64,000 nucleotides of DNA. Origin: Povalibacter uvarum (GTDB taxonomy: Bacteria; Pseudomonadota; Gammaproteobacteria; Steroidobacterales; Steroidobacteraceae). Below are positions 55,472 to 64,000 of this stretch, piece after piece (the first letter of the stretch is position 1; each line of letters begins with the position of its first letter). Under the pieces are notes generated by a model. It worked only from the letters and a program-made list of their open reading frames with translations, was not told the DNA's origin and did not search any database. The position numbers were made by a program, and so were the translations under genes. The DNA lies in assembly GCF_014202975.1 (NCBI RefSeq), contig NZ_JACHHZ010000004.1, forward strand, positions 620,001 through 684,000, read 5' to 3'.

Positions 55472-56482
55472 GTGGGCTTCTTCGCCGAGTTCAATGCCTG
55501 GCTGACCAGGATCCTTGCCACCTATATCAGTGACAACACGGCGAGGATGGCCGCGGTGCTTGAGCCCACGATCGTGACGCTCGCCATCCTGTACGTCGTG
55601 ATCTGGGGATACCTGCACCTCGTCGGGAAGATCGAAGAGCCCTTCATTACCGGGGTGAAACGCCTTGTCGTGCTTGCCGTGATTCTCGGCGCGAGCCTGT
55701 CTCTGTGGCTCTACAACCCAGTCATCGTCGATACTTTTTTCAACGCCCCCACCCAGCTCGCGGCGGCAGCGATCGGCGGTTACGACTCGGTCTCAGCGGT
55801 GGATGGCATCCTCCTTCGGGGTGGCGACGCCGGCTACTTGCTAATTCAGAAGGGCGGGATCCTCGATGGCAACTTCTCGTACTACCTAGCCGGATTCGCC
55901 GTCCATCTGATCGTCGGACTGACCGTCATCTACACGGTCTTCCTGCTGACGTTATCGAGAATCGCATTATCAGTCCTGCTCGCGCTCGGGCCGCTCTTCA
56001 TTGCGCTCCTCTTCTTTGAGACAACGAAGCGTTTCTTCGAGTCCTGGATTGCGCAGATGGCGAACTACGCATTCATTAGCATTCTGACCGTGCTCGTCGC
56101 AGCACTCATGCTGAACGTTCTGTCGTCCGCTGCTCAGCAAGCGGCGAGCGCGGGTGGCGGAATCCAGATCGCGCACGCGGTCAGACTGTGCTTGGCCGCG
56201 GGGCTCACATTCCTTGTGATGAGACAGGTCATGCCTATGGCGGCCGGCCTCGCCAGCGGACTTGCGCTCTCGACCTTCGGCGCTATGAGTGCAGCAATCG
56301 CATGGGGGTTCGGTACCGCGACACGCGGTGGCGGGCAGTTCTTGCGCGGCCTGGCGGACCGTGAGACGACGCGGTGGGATTCGTTGAGCAGGAAGGCCGG
56401 CCACTACGCTCGTCGTGGTGTCGGCGCCGGCGTCGGGCGTCTCACGCGCGGTTGGCGCGAGAACACGATTCGTCCTCGGTGA
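55472..56482 (+). CDS. virB6: VirB6/TrbL-family T4SS membrane channel component
   Basis: A 336-aa polytopic protein starting at a GTG (AGGAG upstream). About six or seven transmembrane helices, with the conserved central block LLALGPLFIALLFFETTKRFFESWIAQMANYAFISILTVLV (about 165-205) of VirB6/TrbL. A basic, glycine-rich cytoplasmic C-terminus follows (about 275-336). VirB6 forms part of the inner-membrane translocation channel. Confidence 0.9.
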   Translation: MGFFAEFNAWLTRILATYISDNTARMAAVLEPTIVTLAILYVVIWGYLHLVGKIEEPFITGVKRLVVLAVILGASLSLWLYNPVIVDTFFNAPTQLAAAAIGGYDSVSAVDGILLRGGDAGYLLIQKGGILDGNFSYYLAGFAVHLIVGLTVIYTVFLLTLSRIALSVLLALGPLFIALLFFETTKRFFESWIAQMANYAFISILTVLVAALMLNVLSSAAQQAASAGGGIQIAHAVRLCLAAGLTFLVMRQVMPMAAGLASGLALSTFGAMSAAIAWGFGTATRGGGQFLRGLADRETTRWDSLSRKAGHYARRGVGAGVGRLTRGWRENTIRPR

Positions 56483-56501
56483 TGCGCAAGCGGGGTACAG
56501 C

Positions 56502-56681
56502 ATGAGAGCGTTTGTCGTGGCGTATGTGATCGTGACGCTTTCGGGCTGCGCGTCGCACGGCGATCTTGTTGGATGTGACGGAGGACTGGAACCGATCAAC
56601 ACACCTATGCATCGTGCGGTGCAAGCGGTCGTACCGGTCGCCAGCAGGGAGTCCGATGCAACGAGGTCGGATCGTGAGTAG
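56502..56681 (+). CDS. virB7: VirB7-like T4SS lipoprotein
   Basis: A 59-aa lipoprotein: signal peptide with lipobox TLSGC (C16) followed by ASHGDLVGCDGGLEPINTP, which resembles the short VirB7 mature region (one extra Cys, then Pro/Asn motif). VirB7 is the lipid anchor of the outer-membrane core complex with VirB9 and VirB10. Its position between virB6 and virB8 fits. It overlaps the beginning of the virB8 frame by 26 bases. Confidence 0.75.
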   Translation: MRAFVVAYVIVTLSGCASHGDLVGCDGGLEPINTPMHRAVQAVVPVASRESDATRSDRE

Positions 56682-57432
56682 AGACACCGCACTTGATGCC
56701 TACTTCGCCGAGGCGGCGTCCTGGGATGCCGATCGATCGGCCCAGGCGAAGCGAACGCTGCGTGTGGCCTGGTCCGTTGCGGGCGCCGGCTGGCTCTGCG
56801 CGATCATGATCGCAGCGGCTCTGATGTTTCTGATGCCCTTAAAGCGCGTCGAGCCGTTCCTCATCCGTGTCGACAACACGTCCGGGCTTGTAGACGTCGT
56901 GCCGGTGTTCGTCGGCCGGGCGGACATGCCCGAAGCGGTGACGCGCTATTTCCTCGATCACTACGTCAGCGTGTGCGAGCGCTTTACTCATGCGACCGCC
57001 GAGAGCGACTACGAGGAGTGCGGCGGGTTTCACACGCCGCAGCGGAATCAGGCGTGGTATGCGCAGTGGAATCGCAGCAACCCAGCCTCGCCGCTGAATG
57101 TGTACAAGGATGGAACCACGATCCGCGCGCAAGTCACATCGATCAGCTTTTTTACACGCGCGGGCGGCACCACGGATCTTGCTCAAGTCCGCTATATCAA
57201 AGCCAAGCGGGCCGCGGATGGGGCGGAAGAACAGAAGAGCTATTGGATCGCAACGATTCAGTACGCCTACGGTGACCCGTCGAAGGATCCCAAGCTGCGC
57301 CGCTGGAATCCGCTCGGATTTCGGATCATCGACTTTCGTCCAGAGCCGGAGGTTGTGACTGAACCAGGACCGAAGACCACACCCACGATCATGTCGACCG
57401 CCGCTTCCGCGCTGCCAGGGAGAACGCCGTGA
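56656..57432 (+). CDS. virB8: VirB8 T4SS assembly factor
   Basis: A 258-aa bitopic protein with a transmembrane helix at about 43-65 (GWLCAIMIAAALMFLMPL) and the VirB8 periplasmic NTF2-like domain: KRVEPFLIRVDNTSGLVDVVPVF, AVTRYFLDHYVSVCERF and KSYWIATIQYAYGDPSKDPKLRRWNPLGFRI, the NPLGFRV-type block being a hallmark. The ATG at 56656 has GGGAG 4 bases upstream; a GTG at 56674 with GAGG 7 bases upstream is a strong alternative. The stop overlaps the virB9 start (GTGA). Confidence 0.92.
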   Translation: MQRGRIVSRDTALDAYFAEAASWDADRSAQAKRTLRVAWSVAGAGWLCAIMIAAALMFLMPLKRVEPFLIRVDNTSGLVDVVPVFVGRADMPEAVTRYFLDHYVSVCERFTHATAESDYEECGGFHTPQRNQAWYAQWNRSNPASPLNVYKDGTTIRAQVTSISFFTRAGGTTDLAQVRYIKAKRAADGAEEQKSYWIATIQYAYGDPSKDPKLRRWNPLGFRIIDFRPEPEVVTEPGPKTTPTIMSTAASALPGRTP

Positions 57433-58253
57433 GCATGAGGCGCTCACTCGCGTGCTGTGCGCTCGCACTGCTGCTGTTCGGCGGCGCCAATGTGACGCGC
57501 GCGGAAAGCGTACCGGCCCCGGGCTTGATCGATCCCCGCATCCGCACGACCACCTACCGCGATGAGGAGGTCTATCACCTCCAAGGCTTCGTAGGTTACG
57601 GCCTTGAACTGGTTTTCCAGGAGGGCGAACAGTTCGTCGGCCACGCGGGCGGCGATCTGGACGCCATCATGTTCGGCGCGCACGAGAACCATGTAGTCCT
57701 GAAGCCCCGCGCTGCCAATGTCGGGACCAATTTCGTCGTGTACACGAACCGGCGTGCTTACCGCTTCGATTACACCGTCGCGGACCGCCGGCCGGATCCG
57801 CTGAATGACGAAGTGATCTACGCGGTGCGGTTCACCTACCCGCCATCGCCCGCGATCCCTGCCGGTCCGACACCCGCCGAACAAGTCGAGTCGAATCTTG
57901 CAGCTGCACGCGAGATCCGTCCGCGCAATATCGACTACTGGTTCTGTGGTCATCCAGCCGTGAAGCCCGTTGCGGCATTCGATGACGGTGTTCATACGCG
58001 GCTCACGTTCGACAGCAAGACGGAGCTGCCCGCGATCTTCGTGCGCGGTGAGGATGAGTCCGAGTCTCTGCTCAACTTCAGCGTCGATGACGGCGATATC
58101 GTCATTCACCGCGTTGCTCGGGAGTTCATCATCCGCCGCGGTCGGTTGACAGGCTGCGTCGTCAACAAGGGCTTTGTTGGCACGGGAGAGCGCTTGGAGT
58201 CCGGCACGGTTGCGCCGAGTGTTTGGCGTGAGCGTAAAGGAGCGCGCCCGTGA
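57429..58253 (+). CDS. virB9: VirB9/TrbG-family outer-membrane core protein
   Basis: A 274-aa periplasmic protein with a signal peptide (about 1-25, TRA-ES). The N-terminal beta domain starts with DPRIRTTTYRDEEVYHLQGFVGYGLELVFQEGE, and the C-terminal domain has YWFCGHPAVKPVAAFDDGVHTRLTFDSKTELPAIFV, the block that binds VirB7. It starts at a GTG overlapping virB8; an ATG follows two codons later. It overlaps virB10 by 4 bases. Confidence 0.93.
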   Translation: MSMRRSLACCALALLLFGGANVTRAESVPAPGLIDPRIRTTTYRDEEVYHLQGFVGYGLELVFQEGEQFVGHAGGDLDAIMFGAHENHVVLKPRAANVGTNFVVYTNRRAYRFDYTVADRRPDPLNDEVIYAVRFTYPPSPAIPAGPTPAEQVESNLAAAREIRPRNIDYWFCGHPAVKPVAAFDDGVHTRLTFDSKTELPAIFVRGEDESESLLNFSVDDGDIVIHRVAREFIIRRGRLTGCVVNKGFVGTGERLESGTVAPSVWRERKGARP

Positions 58254-59539
58254 GCTTCTGGGACCGCTTTCACTTGAACCGTGCCGGAGAGGCGATGCAA
58301 AGCGCTGGCTCGATTGACGCGAACGCGGAGACAGCACGAGCGGATGCGGGGCGGGAGAACGAAGCGGACACCGTACCGGGCGAGCGCGGGGTCGCATCGA
58401 TTCATCGCACGCGCTCGCTTCAAAGTCGCATCAGCAGCGTACTCGCGGCGGGACTCATGGCAGTGCTCGCACTGGGCTTCCTCGCTTGGTACTACACGCA
58501 GACATTCGCACGCCAGTCACGTGCAGAGGCGGTGCAGGTCTCGAGGTCGCGGCAGCAGACGCAAGGCGAGATGGCGTTGCCCCCGCTCGGTCGCGTCGAC
58601 CCGCCGGTCGTGGAGAAGGTGCTCGGTCCGCCGCCGGATGTGCCCCCGACCTCAACCTTCGCGCTCGATCGCTTCCATCAGCATGAAACCCCGCCATACG
58701 CCGCGTCGTCGGGTTACGTCCAAGCCCCATCGATCACGCCTGAGCACCGTGCGGTGGATCGCCGCTTGTCGGGACCTGTCCTTGTGACCGCATCCAGAAA
58801 TGCGGCGCCGGCGGGTGAGCAGAGCGGCGTTGATACCGCATACGCGGGCGATAGCAGAAGGCTGCGCGCGGACGTTCCGTCCGCCGGGCGTGGCGGCAGT
58901 GCCCTTGCTGCACTACTGCAGCCCACGGCCACCCCAGCCGTGCAAGCCAAGGTGCTTCCGACGCAGCGCCTGCTGCTTCCCAAAGGTGCGTTTCTCGATT
59001 GCACACTCGAGACAGCAGTCGACTCATCGCTTCCCGGCATGACGACGTGCGTTACCGCGACCGACACATTCGGCGCCGACGGCAGCGTCGTGCTAATGGA
59101 ACGCGGCACCAAGCTCGTCGGCGAGACGCGCGGCGACGTTCGGCACGGCAGCGCGCGGGTGTACGTGCTCTGGACGGAAGCGAGGACGCCCGAAGGCGTT
59201 GTGGTGCCGCTCGCGTCTCCTGGTACAGATGAGCTCGGACGCGCGGGACTGCCGGGCGAAGTCAACCGTCATTTCTGGGAGCGGTTTGGCGCCGCGATCC
59301 TCGTCTCCGTCATCGACGGTGCCGTACAGGCAGCCGTCCAGCGATCGAGCAACGGCGACGACACCGTGATCGTGAACCCCTCGACCTCGAGCGACATCAT
59401 GACGGAGGTACTCAGAAGCACGATCAATATTCCACCCACTGTGACCAAGCCGCACGGCGACCGAATCGCCGTGCTGGTCGCGCGCGATCTCGACTTCAGG
59501 AGCGTCTATGAGTTGCGTCCTGCCGCACTCAGCTACTGA
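58250..59539 (+). CDS. virB10: VirB10/TrbI-family T4SS scaffold protein
   Basis: A 429-aa protein: cytoplasmic N-terminus, transmembrane helix at about 63-84 (ISSVLAAGLMAVLALGFLAWYYT), Pro-rich periplasmic linker (about 100-205), and the C-terminal TrbI/VirB10 beta-barrel domain (LLPKGAFLDCTLETAVDSSLPGMTTCVTATDTFGADGSVVLMERGTKLVGE, then FWERFGAAILVSVIDGAV, the antenna region). It spans both membranes and gates the channel. Starts at a GTG coupled to virB9; the stop overlaps virB11 by 32 bases. Confidence 0.94.
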   Translation: MSFWDRFHLNRAGEAMQSAGSIDANAETARADAGRENEADTVPGERGVASIHRTRSLQSRISSVLAAGLMAVLALGFLAWYYTQTFARQSRAEAVQVSRSRQQTQGEMALPPLGRVDPPVVEKVLGPPPDVPPTSTFALDRFHQHETPPYAASSGYVQAPSITPEHRAVDRRLSGPVLVTASRNAAPAGEQSGVDTAYAGDSRRLRADVPSAGRGGSALAALLQPTATPAVQAKVLPTQRLLLPKGAFLDCTLETAVDSSLPGMTTCVTATDTFGADGSVVLMERGTKLVGETRGDVRHGSARVYVLWTEARTPEGVVVPLASPGTDELGRAGLPGEVNRHFWERFGAAILVSVIDGAVQAAVQRSSNGDDTVIVNPSTSSDIMTEVLRSTINIPPTVTKPHGDRIAVLVARDLDFRSVYELRPAALSY

Positions 59540-60617
59540 GCCATTCTTGCAGGTGGCAGCGCCGGCTTCCGGAGTCGGCGGCACGGCTCGTGCGAATGCC
59601 GGTGCCGACTCGTCGGCGCTCGAGCTGACCTTGCGCGCGCTGCGCCCAATCCTCACACGATCCGACGTGACTGAACTGTGCATCAACCGGCCGGGTGAGG
59701 CTTTCATCGAAACGCGTCGCGGCTGGCAGCGCGAGGCCTTGCCGTTCGCCGATCTCGACTGGTGCCGCCGGCTCGCCAAGCTGGTCGCGAACTCGACCGC
59801 GCAGCGAATCGACGAAGAGTCGCCACTCCTGTCTGCCTCCCTCCCGAGCGGCGAGCGCATCCAGATAATACTTCCGCCCGCGACGACGCCGGGCACGGTT
59901 GCGATCACGATTCGTCGGCCATCGGACGGCGTCTGGAGCGTGCACGAACTCGCGCAGAGTGGATTATTCAGACGCTGCGTTCCGGCATCCGGCGAGCTGG
60001 ATGAGATCGAACGGAAGCTTTTGCAGCTGCATCAGGCGCGTGAATTCGAAGAGTTCTTGCGTGTCGCCGTGTGTGCGCGCAAGAACATCATCGTGAGCGG
60101 CGCCACCGGAAGCGGCAAGACGACCTTCACGAAGGGTCTCATCCTCGAAATCCCATCCGATGAGCGAATCGTGACGATCGAAGATGCGAAGGAACTCGTG
60201 CTCGATCGGCACGCGAACAGCGTGCGGCTCTACTACTCGAAGGACGGGCAGGGCCAGGCACGTGTCACGCCGAAGCAGTTGCTCGAAAGTTGTCTGCGCA
60301 TACGACCCGACCGCATTCTGCTGGCGGAGCTGCGCAGTGACGAGGCGTACTACTACCTGCGCAACGTGAACTCTGGGCACCCGGGCAGCATCACGAGCGT
60401 GCACGCATCGAGTGCGCAGCTCGCCTTCGAGCAGCTGATGTTGCTCGTCAAGGAAAGCCCCGGAGGACGAGACCTCGCACGCGAGGACATCAAGAGCCTG
60501 CTTTACATGCTCGTGGACGTGGTCGTGCAGTTCGGTGTTGAACGGCACGAGCGCTACGTGCGGGAAGTCTGGTATGACCCAGCTCGAAAGCGCAGCCACC
60601 TGGCAGCCGCGCACTAA
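59508..60617 (+). CDS. virB11: VirB11 traffic ATPase
   Basis: A 369-aa hexameric AAA-type ATPase. The N-terminal domain starts with LRALRPILTRSDVTELCINRPGEAF. Walker A GATGSGKTT is at 198-206, the Asp box follows (IVTIEDAKELVL), Walker B is in ILLAELRSDEAYYYL, and the His box GHPGSITSVHA is intact. It cooperates with VirB4 and VirD4. The ATG lies inside virB10. The end overlaps virD4 by 44 bases. Confidence 0.95.
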   Translation: MSCVLPHSATEPFLQVAAPASGVGGTARANAGADSSALELTLRALRPILTRSDVTELCINRPGEAFIETRRGWQREALPFADLDWCRRLAKLVANSTAQRIDEESPLLSASLPSGERIQIILPPATTPGTVAITIRRPSDGVWSVHELAQSGLFRRCVPASGELDEIERKLLQLHQAREFEEFLRVAVCARKNIIVSGATGSGKTTFTKGLILEIPSDERIVTIEDAKELVLDRHANSVRLYYSKDGQGQARVTPKQLLESCLRIRPDRILLAELRSDEAYYYLRNVNSGHPGSITSVHASSAQLAFEQLMLLVKESPGGRDLAREDIKSLLYMLVDVVVQFGVERHERYVREVWYDPARKRSHLAAAH

Positions 60618-62574
60618 ATCGGGCGCCGTCCGCCGCCTCGCGAAAGCCGTCGGCATCGGCGTGGCGGCACTTGTCTTGTCGCAGTATCTCGCAGGCTACG
60701 CATTTCTATGGTCGATCGGCGCGGATCCGCGCTCGGCGACGCCGCTCACGATCGCCCGCTATTCGTACTACTTCGGCGACCGTTCCGGTGTAGACGTGCG
60801 GCTCAAGGTCGCTTCTGCCGCGGGTGTCGCCGTCCTATTATTGGTGGCGCTCCCGGTCGCCTTGCCAAGAAGGCGCTCGCTGCACGGTGATGCGCGCTTC
60901 GCGAGCAGGCGCGAGATCGGGCGCGCCGGGCTCTTTTCGGAGAGCGGGTTTTATCTCGGCCGCATCGGACGTCGCGATCTGATTCTCGGAGGACAACAGG
61001 GTGTGCTGTTGTCGGCCCCGCCACGCTCCGATAAGGGCACCGCCATCGTCATTCCGAACCTGCTGACGTGGCCGGGATCGGTCGTCTGCCTCGATCTGAA
61101 GCTCGAGAACTGGACGATCACCGCCGGCTACCGCCAGCGCTGCGGACAAGACGTGTTCCTGTTTGATCCGCTGAACGAAGCCGGCAACACGGCGTGTTGG
61201 AACTGCCTGAGCTACGTCTCTCAGGACCCGAACTTGCGGATCAATGATGTCCAACACATCGCGGCGATCCTTTACCCGGACATCCCGGGTACGGACCCGT
61301 TCTGGTCAGCCGGTGCCCGATCGCTCTTTCTTGGCGTCACGCTCTACGTACTCGAGACGCCATCGTTGCCGCCGACGCTCGGCGAGGTTCTGCGGCAGGG
61401 TATGGCCTCCGACAGCGAAGGGTTCAGTCATCACTGGAAACGGATTATCGAAGGCCGGCAGGGAGGACGCTTTCCATTGTCGCCCCCATGCGCACGCGCC
61501 TTGTCGGATGTCATCGATCTGGCGCCGGTGACGGCCTCGAGCATCCGCAAGACCTTCACGTCGCGTCTCGACCTGCTCGCCAACCCGCTGCTTGATCGTG
61601 CCACCTCGCGCAATGACTTCGACCTGCGCGAGTTGCGGCGGCGGCCCATGTCCATCTACATCGGTATTCGTCCGGCGGACCTGCATCGGCTGAAGCCGCT
61701 GCTGAATCTGTTCATCGAGCAGGCGATCGGACTTCAAACCAAGATCCTGCCGGAGCACGATCCGTCGCTGACGCATCAGGTTGCGATGATCCTGGACGAG
61801 GCGCCGGCGATTGGTCGGATTCCGATCCTCGCCGAGTCCATCGCCTACTTGCCGGGCTTCAATGTCCGAATCCTGCTCGTCGTCCAGGCGCTCTCTCAGC
61901 TGCGCGATGTCTACGGCGCGCAGACGGCCGAGACGATGATGAAGAGCCTGGCCGTGCGAATCGCGTATGCGCCGAAGGACTTCGGCGAAGCGAATGAGCT
62001 TTCGCAAGAGCTGGGCAATACGACAGTGCGCGTCAAGAGCTTATCGAAGCCGCTGTTCGGCCTGTTCGACCGACACGGCAGCCGATCGCGAAGCGTGAAC
62101 ATCAGCGAACAGAAGCGCCCACTGCTGTTGCCCCAGGAGATCAAAGAACTCGGGCGCGACCGGGAGATCCTCATGTACGAGGGGCTTCGGCCCATCCTCG
62201 CGAAGAAGAATCGCTATTTCCAGGACAGGCGGCTTCGCGCGCGGCTGCTGCCGCCGCCGGCTCGAGCGAGCCCACAGCCGGCGCCGCCGCAGACGCCGCC
62301 CTTCGCGGGCGCCGCCGTGCGCATGTCTGGGGGCGAGGTTTCGGCTTCCATCGAGCAGTCCATTGCCCCGAGTGAGCCGCATCAGCCGCGGAAGCCGCGC
62401 ACGCGCAAAGCAACGATGGAAGATCTCGAACGGATCGATTCGCTGACGATCGATGACTTCGCCGTGGATTGGAGCCGAGTGCAGATCCCGGACAAGCCGG
62501 AGGGTGAGCGCCTGACGAGTGAGGAACTGCACCGGGCAGTGGACAGCTTTCTGGCGACCATGCGGGAGCGTTGA
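60574..62574 (+). CDS. virD4: VirD4/TraG-family coupling protein
   Basis: A 666-aa inner-membrane ATPase that brings the relaxosome to the T4SS. Two N-terminal helices (about 20-40 and 72-95) precede the core (GDARFASRREIGRAGL...VVCLDLKLENWTITAGYR). Walker B is MILDEAPAIGRIP and the LLVVQALSQLRDVYG block is present. The Walker A is atypical: APPRSDKGT, with Asp153 where the glycine before Lys154 is usual (SGKG), and LDLKLENW where VirD4 often has LDxKGENW. The C-terminal extension (about 560-666) is disordered, Pro-rich and acidic at the end. Overlaps virB11. Confidence 0.92.
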   Translation: MTQLESAATWQPRTKSGAVRRLAKAVGIGVAALVLSQYLAGYAFLWSIGADPRSATPLTIARYSYYFGDRSGVDVRLKVASAAGVAVLLLVALPVALPRRRSLHGDARFASRREIGRAGLFSESGFYLGRIGRRDLILGGQQGVLLSAPPRSDKGTAIVIPNLLTWPGSVVCLDLKLENWTITAGYRQRCGQDVFLFDPLNEAGNTACWNCLSYVSQDPNLRINDVQHIAAILYPDIPGTDPFWSAGARSLFLGVTLYVLETPSLPPTLGEVLRQGMASDSEGFSHHWKRIIEGRQGGRFPLSPPCARALSDVIDLAPVTASSIRKTFTSRLDLLANPLLDRATSRNDFDLRELRRRPMSIYIGIRPADLHRLKPLLNLFIEQAIGLQTKILPEHDPSLTHQVAMILDEAPAIGRIPILAESIAYLPGFNVRILLVVQALSQLRDVYGAQTAETMMKSLAVRIAYAPKDFGEANELSQELGNTTVRVKSLSKPLFGLFDRHGSRSRSVNISEQKRPLLLPQEIKELGRDREILMYEGLRPILAKKNRYFQDRRLRARLLPPPARASPQPAPPQTPPFAGAAVRMSGGEVSASIEQSIAPSEPHQPRKPRTRKATMEDLERIDSLTIDDFAVDWSRVQIPDKPEGERLTSEELHRAVDSFLATMRER

Positions 62575-62582
62575 GAGGTTCT

Positions 62583-63944
62583 ATGGCTAAGACACCGAAA
62601 GACGCGAACGGGAGCACTCCGATCACGCCATCGGATAACGATGCTCGCGCCGCCGAAAACCGGCGACGCATGCGGGCGCGGAACTCCGTCGAGCCGAGTC
62701 CCTCTCTAGCGCGGGAGGAACGCAACGGCACGACGCAGGAACCGCACCGCGACTCGGTGAACTCGATTCGACCCACGCCGCGACGGCTTCGGTCGGACCC
62801 TCGAGCCGAGGACCGCATTCGCGTCGCCGAACCGAGCCGCACGCGCTCAGGGGTTCAAGAGCCTGCAAGAGATCCCCACGTCGTGCCGGACGAGATCAAG
62901 CAACGTTTCGTCCAGGTGGGCAACAAATATCACTTCCCGGACGGTGCCCGCGCATTCACCGATCACGGCAATCGCCTCACTTCGCCGAGCGAGAACTCCG
63001 AAGTCATCAAGAGCCTGATCACGATCGCCCAGGCCCGCGCATGGTCCGACGTGACCCTCTCCGGAAGCGACCGCTTCAAGAAGGAAGCGTGGTTTGCCGC
63101 GCGGCTTGCAAACTTGGATGTTCGGGGTTACTCACCGACCGAGTTCGAGCAGGGGCGCCTTGTCCGCGCGTTGGCGCGCGCGCAAGCGCCCGCTAGGCAA
63201 TCAGCGGCGCCCGATCAACCGCCCAGTTCATTGCTGTCGCGCGACGGGGGCGCGCACATTGCGCCCCGTGACGGCGATGCTCGAGCAAAAGAGAGTCCTG
63301 CGCCTCGCGAGCGGCAGCGAACGTTGCAGATCGGACGGTTCGTGGATCACGGCGCGGCACCTTATCTTCATGATCCTCGCAACGCGACATCGTATTTCGT
63401 TCGCATCGAGACACCGGACGGCGAACGCGACATCTGGGGCGTTGATCTGCAGCGCGCACTCAAGGACTCGCTCACCCGCCCGCAGATTGGCGATGAGATC
63501 GGCGTGCGCGCTCTGCGTCGCGATACGGTGAAGGTCTATCGGCCGGAGCATGATGCTGAAGGCCGAGTCGTCGGCGAGAAGGCGCACGACGCACATCGAA
63601 ACGCCTGGATCGTCGAGAAGCGCGACTTCTTTCGTGAGCGTGTGCAGGCCGCTCGCGTGCTACGCGACCCGAATGTCGATCGGCAGGCGGCCGTGAAACA
63701 GCACCCCGAGCTACTCGGGACCTACCTGCAGTTGCATGCTGCCGAACTCGCGGCGAAAACCCTGCGCGATCCCGAGGACCAGCGCCGGTTCGTCGCATCC
63801 GTACGCACGGCGCTTGCCGACTCCGTCGCACGCGGTGAACCGCTCGCGACGGTTCCACTGAAGGAAACGGCCGTACAGCGTCGGCAGCCGCGCGCACGTA
63901 GCGCGCCGGCGGCTCCCGAGCGCGATGCTGCGCCGACGCGCTGA
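62583..63944 (+). CDS. LPD7-domain conjugation-associated protein
   Basis: A 453-aa protein with a disordered, Arg-rich N-terminus (1-95), an LPD7-like domain (about 101-200: VPDEIKQRFVQVGNKYHFPDGARAF through AWFAARLANLDVRGYSPTEFEQGRLVRAL), a second domain (about 245-360: GRFVDHGAAPYLHDPRNATSYFVRIETPDGERDIWGVDLQRAL) and a helical end (LGTYLQLHAAELAAKTLRDPEDQRRFVASVR). LPD7 usually sits at the C-terminus of relaxases or other polyvalent DNA-transfer proteins. No nuclease motif is visible, so it may be a helper or a protein delivered with DNA. It starts 9 bases after virD4 with GAGAGG upstream. Confidence 0.75.
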   Translation: MAKTPKDANGSTPITPSDNDARAAENRRRMRARNSVEPSPSLAREERNGTTQEPHRDSVNSIRPTPRRLRSDPRAEDRIRVAEPSRTRSGVQEPARDPHVVPDEIKQRFVQVGNKYHFPDGARAFTDHGNRLTSPSENSEVIKSLITIAQARAWSDVTLSGSDRFKKEAWFAARLANLDVRGYSPTEFEQGRLVRALARAQAPARQSAAPDQPPSSLLSRDGGAHIAPRDGDARAKESPAPRERQRTLQIGRFVDHGAAPYLHDPRNATSYFVRIETPDGERDIWGVDLQRALKDSLTRPQIGDEIGVRALRRDTVKVYRPEHDAEGRVVGEKAHDAHRNAWIVEKRDFFRERVQAARVLRDPNVDRQAAVKQHPELLGTYLQLHAAELAAKTLRDPEDQRRFVASVRTALADSVARGEPLATVPLKETAVQRRQPRARSAPAAPERDAAPTR

Positions 63945-63968
63945 CCGAGACAACGGCGAGAACATCGA

Positions 63969-64000
63969 ATGGCGGAACGACCTGACACGCCCAAGAACCC
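63969..64000 (+). CDS. Start of a further gene (cut by the window end)
   Basis: An ATG at 63969, 25 bases after the LPD7 gene, begins MAERPDTPKN and runs off the window. A GGCGAGAA purine stretch lies upstream. By analogy with other elements, a relaxase or other mobilisation gene might follow, but nothing in these ten codons shows it. Confidence 0.4.
   Translation, partial: MAERPDTPKN

Overview
The window (GC-rich, densely coded, many ATGA/GTGA start-stop overlaps) looks like part of a proteobacterial integrative or conjugative element, or a large plasmid, carrying heavy-metal resistance. Protein families and codon use point to a gamma- or betaproteobacterium, perhaps Xanthomonadales/Steroidobacterales-like. 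That host guess is inference: no 16S, tRNA or core housekeeping gene is present to fix it.

Left part (1-11.98 kb). The end of a periplasmic multicopper oxidase gene (copA), copB and a cytochrome c fused to a His-rich linker and an NTF2-like domain face right. A long leftward operon runs from a CDF exporter through a DUF3703 protein, a small periplasmic protein, czcC-czcB-czcA, a 48-aa ORF, a DUF411 protein and two small exported proteins. It starts at a MerR-type promoter with a 19-bp spacer, divergent from a CadR/PbrR-like regulator gene.

Middle left (11.9-23.3 kb). Accessory metabolic and regulatory genes: a SAM methyltransferase, a membrane-anchored AraC regulator, a fatty-acid-hydroxylase-family enzyme, an exported protein, a carboxymuconolactone-decarboxylase-family protein, an MddA-like thiol S-methyltransferase and a large AAA-LuxR (LAL) regulator. 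Next is a tightly packed sulfur operon: ArsR-rhodanese fusion, metallo-beta-lactamase persulfide-dioxygenase-like protein, MFS transporter and cysteine desulfurase.

Middle right (23.4-46.9 kb). CueR with its own operator drives a Cu+ P-type ATPase. A CusC-CusB(F)-CusA silver/copper efflux set follows; its CusA keeps all three copper-relay methionines. Then come an ACR3/bile-acid-symporter-type transporter with a SoxR-like MerR regulator, divergent from a mercuric-transport-like cluster without merA. A second czc operon follows, whose czcC has collapsed to a 95-codon remnant, with EF-hand, membrane-anchor, HupE-like and DMT-type genes downstream. Two further transporter or membrane genes, one apparently frameshifted, end the cargo region.

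Right part (47-64 kb). An AbiEi/AbiEii toxin-antitoxin pair with a direct-repeat operator and a solo LuxR quorum regulator precede a FlhC-like activator gene and an unknown partner gene. A complete VirB-type type IV secretion operon follows: virB2-virB3-virB4-virB5-eexN-virB6-virB7-virB8-virB9-virB10-virB11-virD4, then an LPD7-domain protein. A 20-bp inverted repeat lies just upstream of virB2. My working model (inference) is that LuxR and/or the FlhC-like protein switch on conjugation of an element whose cargo exports Cu(I), Ag(I), Cd/Zn/Co, Pb and possibly Hg/As, and detoxifies sulfur species.
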